This document shows positions 50,713 to 61,235 of a stretch of DNA of 64,000 nucleotides, in pieces. The position numbers and the translations under genes are program-made. The notes beneath the pieces were generated by a model. The model saw only the letters and a program-made list of their open reading frames with translations. It was not told where the DNA came from and did not search any database. The stretch's first letter is position 1, and every line of letters starts with the position of its first letter. The stretch comes from Pyropia yezoensis (Eukaryota > Rhodophyta > Bangiophyceae > Bangiales > Bangiaceae): positions 41,655,030-41,719,029 of the forward strand of contig CM020618.1 in assembly GCA_009829735.1 (NCBI GenBank), read 5' to 3'.

Positions 50713-51287
50713 GGTGAAACCGGGGTAGCAGGGGCGCCCCGTGCCGAAAAGCCGCAGCCGGCTCGACCCGGTACAAGGAACGCTCGCGCGGACGAGCCAG
50801 GGAAGCGCGGGCACCCGCGCTTATAACCACACAGCTCAGCACGAGCGATACGGCAACGCGGGACGACCCGCTCCAGCCGAGCTACGAGGGCGCTCCACCC
50901 AGGCACCTGGATCGAGGCCACGTCCCCTCACACGGGGTAACCAAGGGGGGTCACCCCCAACCGCCCCCACGCAACGCGGGCAGCCCCTGCCACCCACTCA
51001 ATCGTCCCGCGAGAGGGGCCCCCTTACCACCAGACGCCTGGTGGCGGATCCGCTTGCACCACCCCTTGGAAAGGGGGGTCGTGAACAGAAACCCGCATCG
51101 GGAATTCAACGGTCCGGAAAACGGATCGTGTGTGTACCACACAAAGGGGGGCACCCCCCTCAGACAACCTCGAAAAGGGGTGTCTGTCGCGACAGGGCGC
51201 AAAGCCCCACCCGACTGGTAAACGGTCACGCGACCCACTTACATTCGGTAACCCGAATGCAACTCGACCCGAGGACGGGCCGAATCT

Positions 51288-51299
51288 AAGGGGGGGATA
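51288..51299 (+). promoter_or_regulatory. Polypurine tract
   Basis: AAGGGGGGGATA directly before the 3' LTR, the expected primer site for plus-strand DNA synthesis. Confidence 0.8.
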
Positions 51300-51663
51300 T
51301 GTAGCAATATGGTTGGCCGTATTGTGACCCTCATATTAGGGGGGGCTACTTCTAACCCTTAACTTTCAATTTGAGGGTCCGTACCGGTCACGGTGTCTAT
51401 AAGTTACGTATGACCAGAGGGACTTGCATCATGGGGTAGAGGGTAGTTAGTAGTGTCTCCGAGGGTTTATAACGAGGGGGCCGGCGGCGAATCCACCGCC
51501 GGCCATGGTAGAACAACAAAACCCTCCCATTTGGGCTCCCATCTTGGTCCCGTGGCTTGCGCTCCAAGGACAGCAACCTTGGCCTCCCGGTGACGTTTGT
51601 GCCGATACCCCCTGGTGAGTGTTTCCTGAGAGTGGACGTGCAGCGGATACCTATTGTGCTACA
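51300..51663 (+). repeat. 3' long terminal repeat
   Basis: 364 bp, same length as the 5' LTR, differing at about eight positions (for example the 7th base, A here and T in the 5' copy). It contains the same hairpin at 51479-51504. It is followed by the target copy AGGTT. Confidence 0.96.
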
Positions 51664-52488
51664 AGGTTGCGGCACCAGCAGGTGGTCATCCTCGGCCTCG
51701 TCCGACGCGTCCGACTCGTCGGACTCATCCCCGTAGTCACCGTCGTGGTCAGCATCAGGGGCGCCCGCCACCGACGCCCAGCCAGTAGCTGCCCCCCCCG
51801 CCTCGAGCCGCTCCGCCGCGCACGCATCGTCGAGCGCCCGGGCCTTGTCCCGCTTGACCGCATCCCGTTCTGCGCCGCCGCGGCGACTTTGGGTGCCACG
51901 TGGGCACTGAGCAGCCCGCCGCCGGGGCTCTACGACCTTGGCTCCCGCCGCCGCCCCGTGGGGCTCGGCCCTTGCCTCTTGCAGCGCCGCTCCATTTGTC
52001 ACCTGCCGCCGGTCGGCTGGGGAGCGCGGCGTCGGGTATACGTTGACTATCCAGGTATTGCACCCCGCACACACGGCGTACGTGTTGTGTTCGTCGATTT
52101 GAACCGCTTACATGTACCGTCGGGCGCGCCGGTACAGGTGCACCACCCCTCCGCCCGTGACGGCCGCGCCCCACGCTACGAGCACGACTTGGCCGTTGAC
52201 AGTGCGGCGGCCGAGCCCGCCAGTCAGCTCCAAAGCAAGCTGGAGGGCAAACTGCTTGCGCTGCACATGGCGGTGCAAAAGCGCCTCGCGCAGCAGCCTC
52301 GTCGCGTCGGTGCCACGAACCGCCAGGTACTCTGCAGCTTCCCGCAGCTTGACCTCTGCCTGTGCGGCAACCCACCAAGCCGCATCGCTCCCGACCTTTA
52401 GCGTGGTCGCCTTCATGCGCTCGTGCAGAGCGTTGTCCTCTTCCACGTCGCGCGTTGACGCGCTGTCAGCCTGCGCTCGACTCATCAT
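51664..52488 (-). pseudogene. 5' part of an open frame interrupted by the retrotransposon
   Basis: Minus-strand frame starting at the ATG at 52488 (MMSRAQADSASTRDVEED). The first 126 residues are helical, end in a short hydrophobic stretch (VLVAWGAAVTGGGVVHLY) and basic residues, and meet a TAA at 52110-52108. The TAA sits in ATGTAAGC, so it may be part of a splice donor (GTAAGC) rather than a true stop. The same frame continues with a basic and then an acidic part (GDYGDESDESDASDEAEDD) up to the insertion point. Function unknown. The 497-bp inverted-repeat element lies 30 bp upstream. Confidence 0.45.
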
Positions 52489-52517
52489 GACGCCCCCAGA
52501 GCGCTCACGAAGGGAAG

Positions 52518-53014
52518 TGTGGTATAAAACTCGATCCTCTCAGACACGTGTCAATACACTGGGATGCGGTGGACTACGCTACCCACACGTGAGAGAGGGA
52601 TTTCTGATGGGTTTTTGCATATTTGTGAGGGACTTGATTTGGGAGAATTTGAGTGTGTGATTAAAGAGTGGGAATAGAGTTAGTAGTGATAGTGGCCCCC
52701 GACCTGACAAGGTTAGACTCGGGTCGGGGCTACTAGGGGGTAAGGGGGGGCTACCTGGCCAATGTGCCGAGGCTCCCCCAGATGCACGTTAAGAGGGACA
52801 GCGAGGCGCCCTTGGTCCGCGCCCTCAGGAAAAAGACAACTGCGCGTTTGCTTTCCTCTTCCCCGTGTGCACCACCGTGCGTATCTGTTTGCTCTGCGAG
52901 CAGGCACGTGAGGCAACAGGCATACCACTCTCGTAGTTCCCCTTTCTGTGTTACCTGTCCCATTCCCCCGAGGGATATTGACACGTGTCTGAGAGGATCG
53001 AGTTTTATACCACA
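52518..53014. mobile_element. 497-bp DNA element with 39-bp perfect terminal inverted repeats
   Basis: 52518-52556 is the exact reverse complement of 52976-53014 (TGTGGTATAAAACTCGATCC and 19 more bases). The interior has no transposase; only short frames are open. No convincing target duplication is visible at the ends. A non-autonomous DNA transposon is the simplest explanation. It lies just upstream of the interrupted minus-strand frame and could supply or disturb its promoter (it carries TATAAAA at each end). Confidence 0.8.
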
Positions 53015-54417
53015 GGCAGCCGACAGGGCCTCGTGGCCCAACGGGCAGCCGAAAGCACAGGCCCTGGCGCAGGTACGACCGAGGAGGGGGCCGGCCGGTC
53101 GCGGTGGGCGGGAGCAGGGGAGGCCGCTCCGAATTGGCGCCTCCGGCGGCGAGGACAGGGGCCGCCGTCCCTACTGCGACATCCAGGAAGGTCTGCGGGG
53201 GCGGGAGGGCCCCCTCCTTAGAGCCCGCCGCCCCGCGACTCAGCCACAGGCGCGCGGGCGGCCGGGGGGGGTGCCGGAGGGGTACGACGCAGTCAAACAT
53301 GGCAACGAGGTCGCAGCAAGTGCGCGCAGGGGTGCCGATAGCGACGCCAATTTTGACGCGAACCGAATCCCCGGCATATGATTCGCCCAAACCGCTGTCA
53401 AGGTTGCTGTAAGCATATGCTGCTGGCGCCGTGTCCTCTCCCCACTGCCACGTGGGCGGGCACGGGCACCACCAAGGCCGCTTCTCCCCACCAACCCGCA
53501 GCCACTCTAACGTCTTCAGTGGCCACCGAGACCGGGAGCACAATGACCGTGGCAGACGGCCGGCGGCCCGTGGGTGCCGCCGCCGCTGCGTCCGCCCTCA
53601 TCGACTGGCGGCACCGCGGGGCGCGCTGGCGGCGGCCGGGGGTTTTGGCTGCGGCTCGGCGGTGCGCGGTCGAGGTGAATGGAGGTAGCGTGGCGGGCCG
53701 GCCCCGCAGCGGCGCGCTGCGGCGCCCGCTCCCTTGCCGCGGCGCGCGCCGCGGCGACGGCGGGCGCGCCGGCGGGCCTCCCCACCCGCGCCCAGGGCTG
53801 GTGGACGGCGGCCCGTGACACAGCGGTGGCACGGCGCGGCGGCTGCACTTGAAGCGCCGCGGCTCCACTCGACGCGCCGCGGCTCCCTGCGATGCGCCGC
53901 GACAGGGGAAGTTGCGGGAAAGGTTCCGACAGGGCCGGCGCGGCGGGGTGGGGTGCTTCACTGGGGGGCAGGAGAGGCGGGGAGGAGGGCCGCGGCGGCG
54001 GCTGCCGCTGGTGTGGCGCGCCGTCACGCCAATGGGTCTGAGTTGTGACTGGCTGCGGCGCTGTCACTGGCGGCGCCGAGGTGCCTCGTGGCGGTGCCGC
54101 CGCCGCCGTGGCAGCAGGTGAATACGTCCGCCGCTGGAGGGGGGGGGGTCGGCGGGTGCGCGCCCTCGCGCCCCCTGCCCTGCGCTGGGGCTCCCCCTCC
54201 TCGAGCACGCTCCCGTTGGCAGTGATCGCACAGCGGCCGCGCGATGGCCGCGCCGCCACACGGGAGGGAGGGGGCTCACCACGAAGAAGCGAGGGGCTGG
54301 CGGCGCCCCCCGTGTCCGCCCGCCGCCTCTCTTCGCTGGCGTCGCACCGTTGGCCCTCGGCGTGCGATAGCACCGCTGCGGCTGCCGCCGCCGCCGCCGC
54401 TGCTGCTGCCCACTGCC
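53015..54417. other. GC-rich stretch without a recognised gene
   Basis: Overlapping Ala/Arg/Pro-rich frames on both strands and no recognisable domain. The minus-strand frame over about 53018-53370 (MFDCVVPLRHPPRPPARLWL and onward) has a fairly normal composition but no family and no clear start or end. Confidence 0.35.
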
Positions 54418-55020
54418 TCCGCCGCCGTTGCTGCCAGGCCCGCGCCCCCCCCCGACCCCCCCCCAACCCCTCGCCGCGGCGCACCCGGCGGCGGCGGCTG
54501 CCCGCACCCCATACCCCATGGACCGCCGCGCCGCGCCGCGAGCCGCCTGCGGTCGGGTGCGGGCTCCCGCCGCCGCCATTGCTGCCGCACAGGCGCTCCC
54601 CCCCCCCCCCCCCCCTTTACCCGCTCGCCGCGGCGGGACAGGCGGCGGCGGCTGCCTGCCCCTCCTTCCCCGTCAACCGCCACGCCGCGCCGCACACGGC
54701 CTGCGGGCGGGGGCGGGCTCGCGCCGCCGCCGTTGCTGCCGTACCGGCGCTCTCCCCCCCCCCCCCCCGCGCGCGCTCGCCCCGGCGCCACCGGCGGCGG
54801 CGGCGGCCCGCCCCCCCTACCCTATCAACTGCCACGCCGCGCCGCACGCCGCCAGCGGGCGGGGGCGGGCTCCCGCCGCCTTTGTTGCTGCCGTACCGGT
54901 TCTCCCCCCCCCCCTCCCCAACGCCCGCTTGCCACGGCGCAACCGGCGGCGGCGGCTGTCCGCCTCGTGAACTCCTTCAACTGCCGCGCCGCGCCGCACG
55001 CCGCCTGCGGTCGAGTGTGA
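54418..55020. repeat. Minisatellite of about 150 bp, four units
   Basis: A phrase with (G/A)TTGCTGCC recurs at 54428, 54579, 54733 and 54885, spaced 151, 154 and 152 bp. Each unit contains a long C run followed by a CGGCGGCGGC block and a CCGCGCCGC block. The units are diverged, and length variation sits mostly in the C runs. Confidence 0.75.
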
Positions 55021-55129
55021 GCGGGCGTATGCCGCGGGCGCCTTCTGGGCGTTCACGAATGTGAGGTCCCGCGGCGTCCCAAACCCTCGCGTTCCCCGCC
55101 GCTGTATCCCACCGCAGCGCCCGTGGGCG

Positions 55130-55510
55130 CACCCGGGGGAGGGTTGGGCGGGCGCCGCCGACGGCAGCGACGCCGCGGACCGCAACCGCCGCCGTGGACC
55201 GACGCCGCGACCCCCCGCCCACCGCCGGCGGGCCCCCCCCACTGCCCCTCCCGGCCGCGGCGCGCCCACCAATCCGTTGCCCGCCGGCGGCTTTGCTCAG
55301 CTCCTCGCGGCGGCAACACACCGATGGCGAAGGGGGCGCGGAGCGGCCGCCGCAGACGGCAGCGCCGCCGCGGGCCGCGGCCGCCGCCGTGCACCGAAGC
55401 CGCCACCCCCCCCCCACCGCCGGGAGGCCCCGCCGGCGCCCACCCTCGGCCGCGGTGCGCCCACCACCGGGTTGCCCACCGGCGGCCTTGCTCAGCTCGT
55501 CGCGTCGGCG
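55130..55510. repeat. Direct repeat of about 195 bp, two units
   Basis: The two units share GACGGCAGCG(A/C)CGCCGC near the start and CTTGCTCAGCTC(C/G)TCGCG near the end, offset by 195 bp. They are diverged and GC-rich, like the preceding minisatellite, but with a different unit. Confidence 0.65.
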
Positions 55511-57283
55511 CCGCGCCGCTGGCGGGCTGGTTGGGACGGGGGGCTTGGCGCCCCGCCGGATGGACGGTTCCTGCCGCGCCCCTGTGCCGACGCCGTGCGG
55601 CTGCGGCGGCGCCTCATCTTTCTCTCCTTCCGAAGCCGCTGGACACGCCTGGCTGCTACAGCATAGCCCGCGTTGCCCTGTCGAGCGCTGTGTGCCGCTG
55701 GACATGCTCGCGCAGCCTGCTTCCTGCACATCCCCCCCCCCCGCCCACACCTACCCCCCCCCCCCAAGCCCCCCCTGTGTCTCGAAAGAGGCCCACGACT
55801 TGCGCCTTTCCCGCCTCGAAGACACCCCTCCCACGGGAGCAGCTGTTGCTCTTGCCCCTCGACGGCGGCGGCGGGAGCACCAGGGGCCATGAATCAGGGG
55901 ACGGCCCGCCCGCCGCCGCCGCAGCCGCTGCCGCGGGGGAGCACCATTCGGCCCTGTCCGCTGCGATTTCCTGCGCCTCTTTCACGGCGGGGGCGGCGGC
56001 ATCGCCGTCGCCTGCGGGCGGGAAACCTACGCGCTCCCTGACGGCGGAGGTTGCGACGTGGCTGCGGGCCCAGCCGCGGGAGGGGGGGAAGGCGGGGAGA
56101 GCGCGGGATGTAGCGTAAAGGGACCCAGATTCCGGGACCCAGAAACCACAACCACACACACAGAGACCACAGTCCGAAGCCCAGGAAGGAACAGGTAAGA
56201 GCCCTTGCTGATCAAATCGCCCGCGACGATACGAGGCAAAGGTAAACAGGACAAAAGCAGGGAGAAGGAACCTAAAGTACCTTTGATTTTACAAGATGGC
56301 CCCGGGGAGAACCCCGGAGCACCCCTCAAGAACCTCCCCCCCTGGCCCCTCCAGGGGCCCTGAGCGAGGCCCCCAGAGGGCGCCCCCAGCGGGCCAAGTG
56401 CCAGCAAGGCACTGGCCGCTCACCGGGCGAACACACAAAAGGCAAGCGAAATCCCCCCACACACAAATGTCAATCCCCGAAAAAAACCCAGTGGGAAAAA
56501 GGGGAAAGACACGAAATCACGCAAGGAAAACAAATGCGAAAAATCAAACAAATAACCTGAAGGTCAGTATGCCCCAACCCGGCAAGTCCACCGCTCCGGG
56601 TGACCAATCAGGGCACCGGGCGTGTCGCCACTGCCCCGGGCCACCGATGCAGGGATCCTCGGCCAGCGCGTGGTTCCACGTAACGCTGCCAGCCGGTTCC
56701 CAAGTCAGTCTCCCGGGTTCCAACGGTCCCAGGGGCTCAGAACGCCACACGGGACCCATGATCGTCGTCGGGCCGCCTCGGCGGCGATGGCGGCGGCGCC
56801 AGCGCCGGTGGAGGCGCCGGCGGCGTCGTCGGACCCCGCCCGCCGGTCAAACCACCGGCGAAAAAAAGTAGCGCCGACATGAGCCCGCCGTCGGCGGCGC
56901 GGGCGGCTGCGGGAGGCTTCCATGGGCGGTCGCCCGCGGCAGGCGTCGGTGAGGCCAGCTGCGTCACCTGCGCGTCGATAGCCTCGCGCGAGCTCGGGAG
57001 AGCAGCGCATCGACGCCGGGCGGCTCGCCGGCGCACGTCAAGCCGTCCAACCGATGGACCCGGCCGGGCCGGCCGGGGTGCCGGCGCTTGCATCCGCTGT
57101 GGTCGATGGGCCGGCGGGGGAGGCACTCCCGCGCTCTGTCGTCCCCTGTGCCGCCTTGTATGCAGAGCCCGCGGCGGTCGCCGCGGGGGTGGTCCTGCCG
57201 GGCGCCGTGCGCATGGGCGCCGCCGCGGCGGTGGAGCCCAAGATATACACATGAGTGGGCCTCGCCCCCGCCGCCTCCTCCTT
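55511..57283. other. Stretch without a recognised gene
   Basis: GC-rich, except for 56160-56560, which is purine-rich with A runs and clearly different in composition. Frames on both strands are open without a recognisable domain. The region lies downstream of the Cys-rich gene that ends at 57284. Confidence 0.35.
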
Positions 57284-58450
57284 TTACTGGCCGTGCTCCC
57301 ACATGCTGCCTGCGCCGCTGACACCCGCCGCTGCCGCGGTGATGTTGACGTACCGCCGCGCGTGGGAGGAGCGCTGTGGTTTTCTTGCCCTGAATGGTGC
57401 GCGGGAGGCCTGCACATGTGAGCAAAAATAGAAGCGGGACGTGATTTTTGCAGTGTTCCCCTGCGCACTGGGTGACACGAAGAACCGATCTAAGCCCTCT
57501 TCCCCCTGCCGCATCTCAGTAATGAATTGTTGGAGAGACGCCAGCACGGACGGCGCAACGAGCCCTGCGCGCCCTGCACAGCCGAGGAGAGCATCACAGC
57601 CCTGTGTGCAAGAAATACGTTGGCTGGTCACCGAGCACTCGTTGAACAGCAGCTCAGACCCAACAAGCTCTGGAAGGGCGGTCTTGGCCTTAGGGGAAAC
57701 GAATCCCTCTAGAATCTGAATGTACCGCATGGCGGCCCGCTTGAGCTGGGTAGCGGTGACTCTGAAGTAGGGGTTGGCGGATCCGGCTACCTCGCCAGCG
57801 TTATTCGTACTGGCGGCTGCCAACCCCACCTCCCTCGACACACGCCGCATTGCCGCACGTGTACCAGGAGAGTACCGCGGGCGCTTGCTGAACGCCGCAT
57901 CTATGGCATCCATGACGGTCTGGCGAAGCGCAGACACGTCCATGGCGCCCAATTGGCCAGGCGGAGGCGCTGAGCTGCCACCTGCACCAAATGTAGTGCT
58001 CTCCGCCACAAACGCGCCCAGAGTGCGGGCCACTGCCCTGCTTGCGCCGCCGTCCTGCAGCACCGCTGCCGAGCCCTTGGCCAGCCTCACAGCTGGGGAC
58101 GCCGCTGCGCCACCAAGCCCCGCACTGTCGACAAGAGCAGCCTGCTGTAAGTGGGTCTGAAACTGAGATCCAGCCTCAGGCACCAGCCGTTCCAGACGGC
58201 GCTTGTTCACCTCGACCAGCTCCCGTTTGCGACGCACAGTCGGTGGCATCTCCCCCAATGCCGTCCTCTCCCGGGCCTGCATCTCTGCGCCGTCGTGCGC
58301 GTTGCCAGCGAGCCTCGTGCGAGCACCTGGCCGTACCCTCACTAGCAGCGTGTCAAGTGAGTGTCCCCTCTCACCGCACTTGGCGCACGACACCATGCCT
58401 GACGCGCACGTGCCCTCGACACAGCCGCACTTGTACTGGGCACGGATCAT
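57284..58450 (-). CDS. Unknown protein with N-terminal Cys cluster
   Basis: 388 residues from the ATG at 58450 (MIRAQYKCGCVEGTCASG). The first 35 residues hold a likely zinc-binding cluster, C-x-C-x5-C-x6-C-x2-C-x4-H. A charged helix follows (VRRKRELVEVNKRRLERLVPEA), then an Ala/Ser-rich middle. A helical part comes next (DVSALRQTVMDAIDAAF, RAAMRRVSREVG, LKRAAMRYIQILEGFV), and the end is basic. A longer form from 58627 is possible but adds a Cys-containing leader. I do not recognise the family. The neighbouring transposase makes an accessory gene of a mobile element possible; it could also be a host DNA-binding protein. Confidence 0.5.
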   Translation of the reverse strand: MIRAQYKCGCVEGTCASGMVSCAKCGERGHSLDTLLVRVRPGARTRLAGNAHDGAEMQARERTALGEMPPTVRRKRELVEVNKRRLERLVPEAGSQFQTHLQQAALVDSAGLGGAAASPAVRLAKGSAAVLQDGGASRAVARTLGAFVAESTTFGAGGSSAPPPGQLGAMDVSALRQTVMDAIDAAFSKRPRYSPGTRAAMRRVSREVGLAAASTNNAGEVAGSANPYFRVTATQLKRAAMRYIQILEGFVSPKAKTALPELVGSELLFNECSVTSQRISCTQGCDALLGCAGRAGLVAPSVLASLQQFITEMRQGEEGLDRFFVSPSAQGNTAKITSRFYFCSHVQASRAPFRARKPQRSSHARRYVNITAAAAGVSGAGSMWEHGQ

Positions 58451-59490
58451 AATGGGGCAGCGCCGCGCATTGTGGCTTCCGCGGCGGCGAACGCCGCACA
58501 GACGACCAGCTGCTGAAGAAAGAACAAGAAAGCACGCGCAAGAGAAAGCTCCAGGGAGCATAGCGATCTGGCGCGACACGCGCAGCACGCGTCGGAATGT
58601 GCGTGGACCATGGAGCAACTCTCCCATCTTTCTGTCGTATCACAGTGTGGCGGAAAAAGGGTGGAGAATGGGCGTACCAGGGATAGGAGGCCTGGAAGAG
58701 GAACCATCGGAGGCGTCAGCATCAGCCGTTGTGAAATACAAAAAGTGCAGCAGGCAGCTAGGTGTAGCGGGGGAGGAGACCAAACTAGTGGGAGATGCGG
58801 GCGACGTCCGTCAATGCGGCAAGTGGTGGCCGGGCACGCTCGGTACCCACGACGACCGTCAACAACGACGACGACCATCGACGGCTATCGCCGACGCCGG
58901 CACAGCTGGACGACGCCACAAATTTGTTCACCGCTATTGAGACTCAAGCGTCACGACGCGAAAGCTCCTCGAAAAGACCAATACATACCAAACTTGTGTA
59001 TTTGCGTATAGTTAAATATGAAAATCAATTTCCACTGTTGCTGTTGCTGTTGGCGACATGATACAAGATTCGGGGAACTGCAATATAGCCAGTGTGTGTC
59101 AAATGTCAACCACTCCTCGACAGTCGTCTGTCTACACGGATCCCCCGGTCAAGTGCTGCACATGGAGAGATAGCCCTCACTGCGGGGAGTTGTGCCATTA
59201 TTATGTTTTTTCTTTGTTCTGTGCGTTCTCTGTTGTGGGCGTGCAAACGAAGGATCAGAACGCCATTTCCTGTGTTTATAATATCGACCATAATATTATC
59301 CCATACAGCCGGGCCCACAGGGGCCTGGACGCGTTCCTGAAAGCCATCCCAAATTATGTCCCATCCAGTCAGGGGGAGCGACAAGAAGGCAAGTGCACCA
59401 CGCCTCCACCACGCACCCTCACCAACCTACCCTCAACCACCCACCCTCACCAACCCATCCTCAACCCCACCCACCCCGCCTCAGGCACGC
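58451..59490. other. Spacer between the Cys-rich gene and the pogo-like transposase
   Basis: Mixed composition. An AT-richer part at 58990-59310 is followed at 59400-59480 by a C/A-rich degenerate repeat of ACCCTCACCAACC. No recognisable gene. Confidence 0.4.
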
Positions 59491-60276
59491 TCACCGGGCC
59501 TTCTTCCGCCGAGGCTTCTCCTCCACAACTGCGCCGCTGGCGCACGTGTACGGTTGAGCGGACCCCGCCGCGGCTCGTGCGCGCGCGAGGTGGCGCCGCA
59601 ACGAGGGTTTGCGGGCCTGGTAGGCCGGGCTGTTGCGACGGACCTCCGCCTCCACCTCCGCCCTCGCCTGATCCGCAATGGCGGCCGCCGTCTTGGCCAC
59701 CCGCGTCGCTTGGGTCTTTTCCTTGGCCGCCACTTTCCGGGCGGCCACAGCGTCGAGCCCTCGCAGCGTCTCGAGGACGGCCTCACTCGTGGCCTCGACG
59801 GCCCGGCCACGCGTGGAGACCGAGCCAAAGGACAGCACGGGATTGCGCATATTCCACCTCGCCTCCGGCCCCAGTCGGACGATGAGCTGCTCCAGGTTGA
59901 CCTTCCGCTTGGCGCTGACGGGGCCCTTTCCCTTCACCAGGCGGGAGGCGTCCATGGCGGTGGGGTTAATGGGCCACGTCCCCGTCTGGCGGAAGCCATT
60001 GATGACGTTGACAGATGACAGGCCATACAACGCAGATTCGTTGATGACGCGCATCAGATGTACCAGGTTAAAATTTGCCTTAAGGGGGAGAGTTGGGGTG
60101 ATGGTGCGCATCGCCGTGCGCCCGCGGGCCTTCACCTTCCAGAACGGGTCCTTGTCGAGAGCTTGGAGAATGTGGGAGAGGTGGGATGGAAACATGGGGA
60201 CGACTACTTTGGATTGCTTGAGAACCGTCAAACCCGCAGAGGAAGCATGGACTTTGCAACCGTCCATGAGGAGCAC
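59491..60276 (-). pseudogene. pogo-like DDE transposase, C-terminal part
   Basis: 261 codons. It opens with LLMDGCKVHASSAGLTVL, the second catalytic Asp region of the DDE_1 (pogo/Tigger/jerky) family, and continues with FPSHLSHILQALDKDPFWKV (the 'P..SHilQPLD...F..lK' signature with the third Asp). A basic C-terminus follows. It is the continuation, in another frame, of the protein at 60228-61235; the two overlap by about 50 bases. One base appears to be missing near 60300. Confidence 0.75.
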
Positions 60277-61235
60277 CTTCCACTCCCCCGGGCACTTCTT
60301 CCCAGGTTACGCGCAGCAAACCGGGCGTACAGCTCCCAGAGAGGCCCGTCAAATCCGGGCTTCTCGCGTCGATGCACCTCCGCGCCCTCGTCGAGATAGG
60401 AAGCGAGCGGGGTCTTGCGGGTGGAGCCATCGTCCTGCTCCAGCACGGCATAGGGGACACAGCCGCGAGAGCCAGTCACCACTAAAAAGAGGGGGAGGCG
60501 CGTTCCATCGGCACACACAGTAGCAACCAGGCTGGCGGCCTCTGCCCCACTCTGGACGCTTGGAATGACGAACTCAGGACGGGCGTCGTCCTTACCCGCC
60601 ACCACGGTCATCCTGGTCGTCTCCATGAGGCCCTCAGCATGCATCATGGACTCATCGGTATTCCAAACCTGAGCCGCGCAGGTGATACGAAACTCAGAGC
60701 AGAGGAGACCGTAAGCGGCGAAAAACTTGGCCACAGCCTCCGGAGTTGACGCATCGGCACGCACGCTCTCCAGTGCCCTTGGCCGCATGCGTTGCAACTC
60801 ACGGTGCCACCCCAAAAGTAAACAAAAAAAAGTACGACCCGGAACCCCCCCCGCACCAAACCTCAGCTCGGCCTCCTCAGTACGTCCCATATCAGTAATG
60901 TACTGGCGGAGAAGCAAACCCGCCATCTCACAGGTCAAGATGTTACCCCCCTTCGTCCAGGCGGCGAGGTAATCGGCAATCACGCGCTCCTCCTCGGCCG
61001 AAAAGAACGGCGGCCGACCGAGCTGGACGGGCGCCATCCGGCTGTTCAGCCACGTGCGGACATTGGCCCTCGTGGCACCGGTGGCCCTCATCAGGCCCGA
61101 GACAGTGATGGTGCCCGCCTCCGCCTCCGCCACCGCCAGGCGGTCACGCATCTCGTCCGTCAACCGGACACCCCACTTGCACTTGGTCGGGGACACGCCG
61201 TCGGTCACGGATCCGCCGGCAGCAGGGGCAGACAT
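60228..61235 (-). pseudogene. pogo-like DDE transposase, N-terminal part
   Basis: 335 codons from the ATG at 61235 (MSAPAAGGSVTDGVSPTKCK). N-terminal helix-turn-helix-like segment (TITVSGLMRATGATRANVRTW), then a CENP-B-type second DNA-binding part (FFSAEEERVIADYLAAW). The first catalytic region VWNTDESMMH follows, then LFLVVTGSRGCVPYA. The frame then drifts into unrelated residues and stops at 60228, while the correct continuation lies in the frame ending at 59491. The enzyme would move a TA-targeting DNA transposon, the kind that could also mobilise the two 115-bp MITE-like copies. That link is only a guess, because no shared terminal sequence was identified. Confidence 0.75.

Larger units (their letters stand above)
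41121..51668 (+). mobile_element. Ty3/gypsy-type chromodomain LTR retrotransposon, complete with target duplication
   Basis: The element runs 41126-51663 (10,538 bp) and is flanked by AGGTT on both sides (41121-41125 and 51664-51668). In order it holds the LTR, primer-binding site, gag, pol (protease, reverse transcriptase, RNase H, integrase), chromodomain, an opposite-strand open frame, polypurine tract and LTR. The RT-RNaseH-integrase order is that of Ty3/gypsy (Metaviridae), and the C-terminal chromodomain places it among chromoviruses. The LTRs differ at about 2 percent of sites, so the insertion is fairly recent. One frame break in pol makes this copy probably non-autonomous. Confidence 0.95.

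Noticed and set aside
53516-55064. Overlapping 320-340-codon frames on both strands
   Set aside because: They read through a minisatellite and are Ala/Arg/Pro-rich; chance open frames are expected here.
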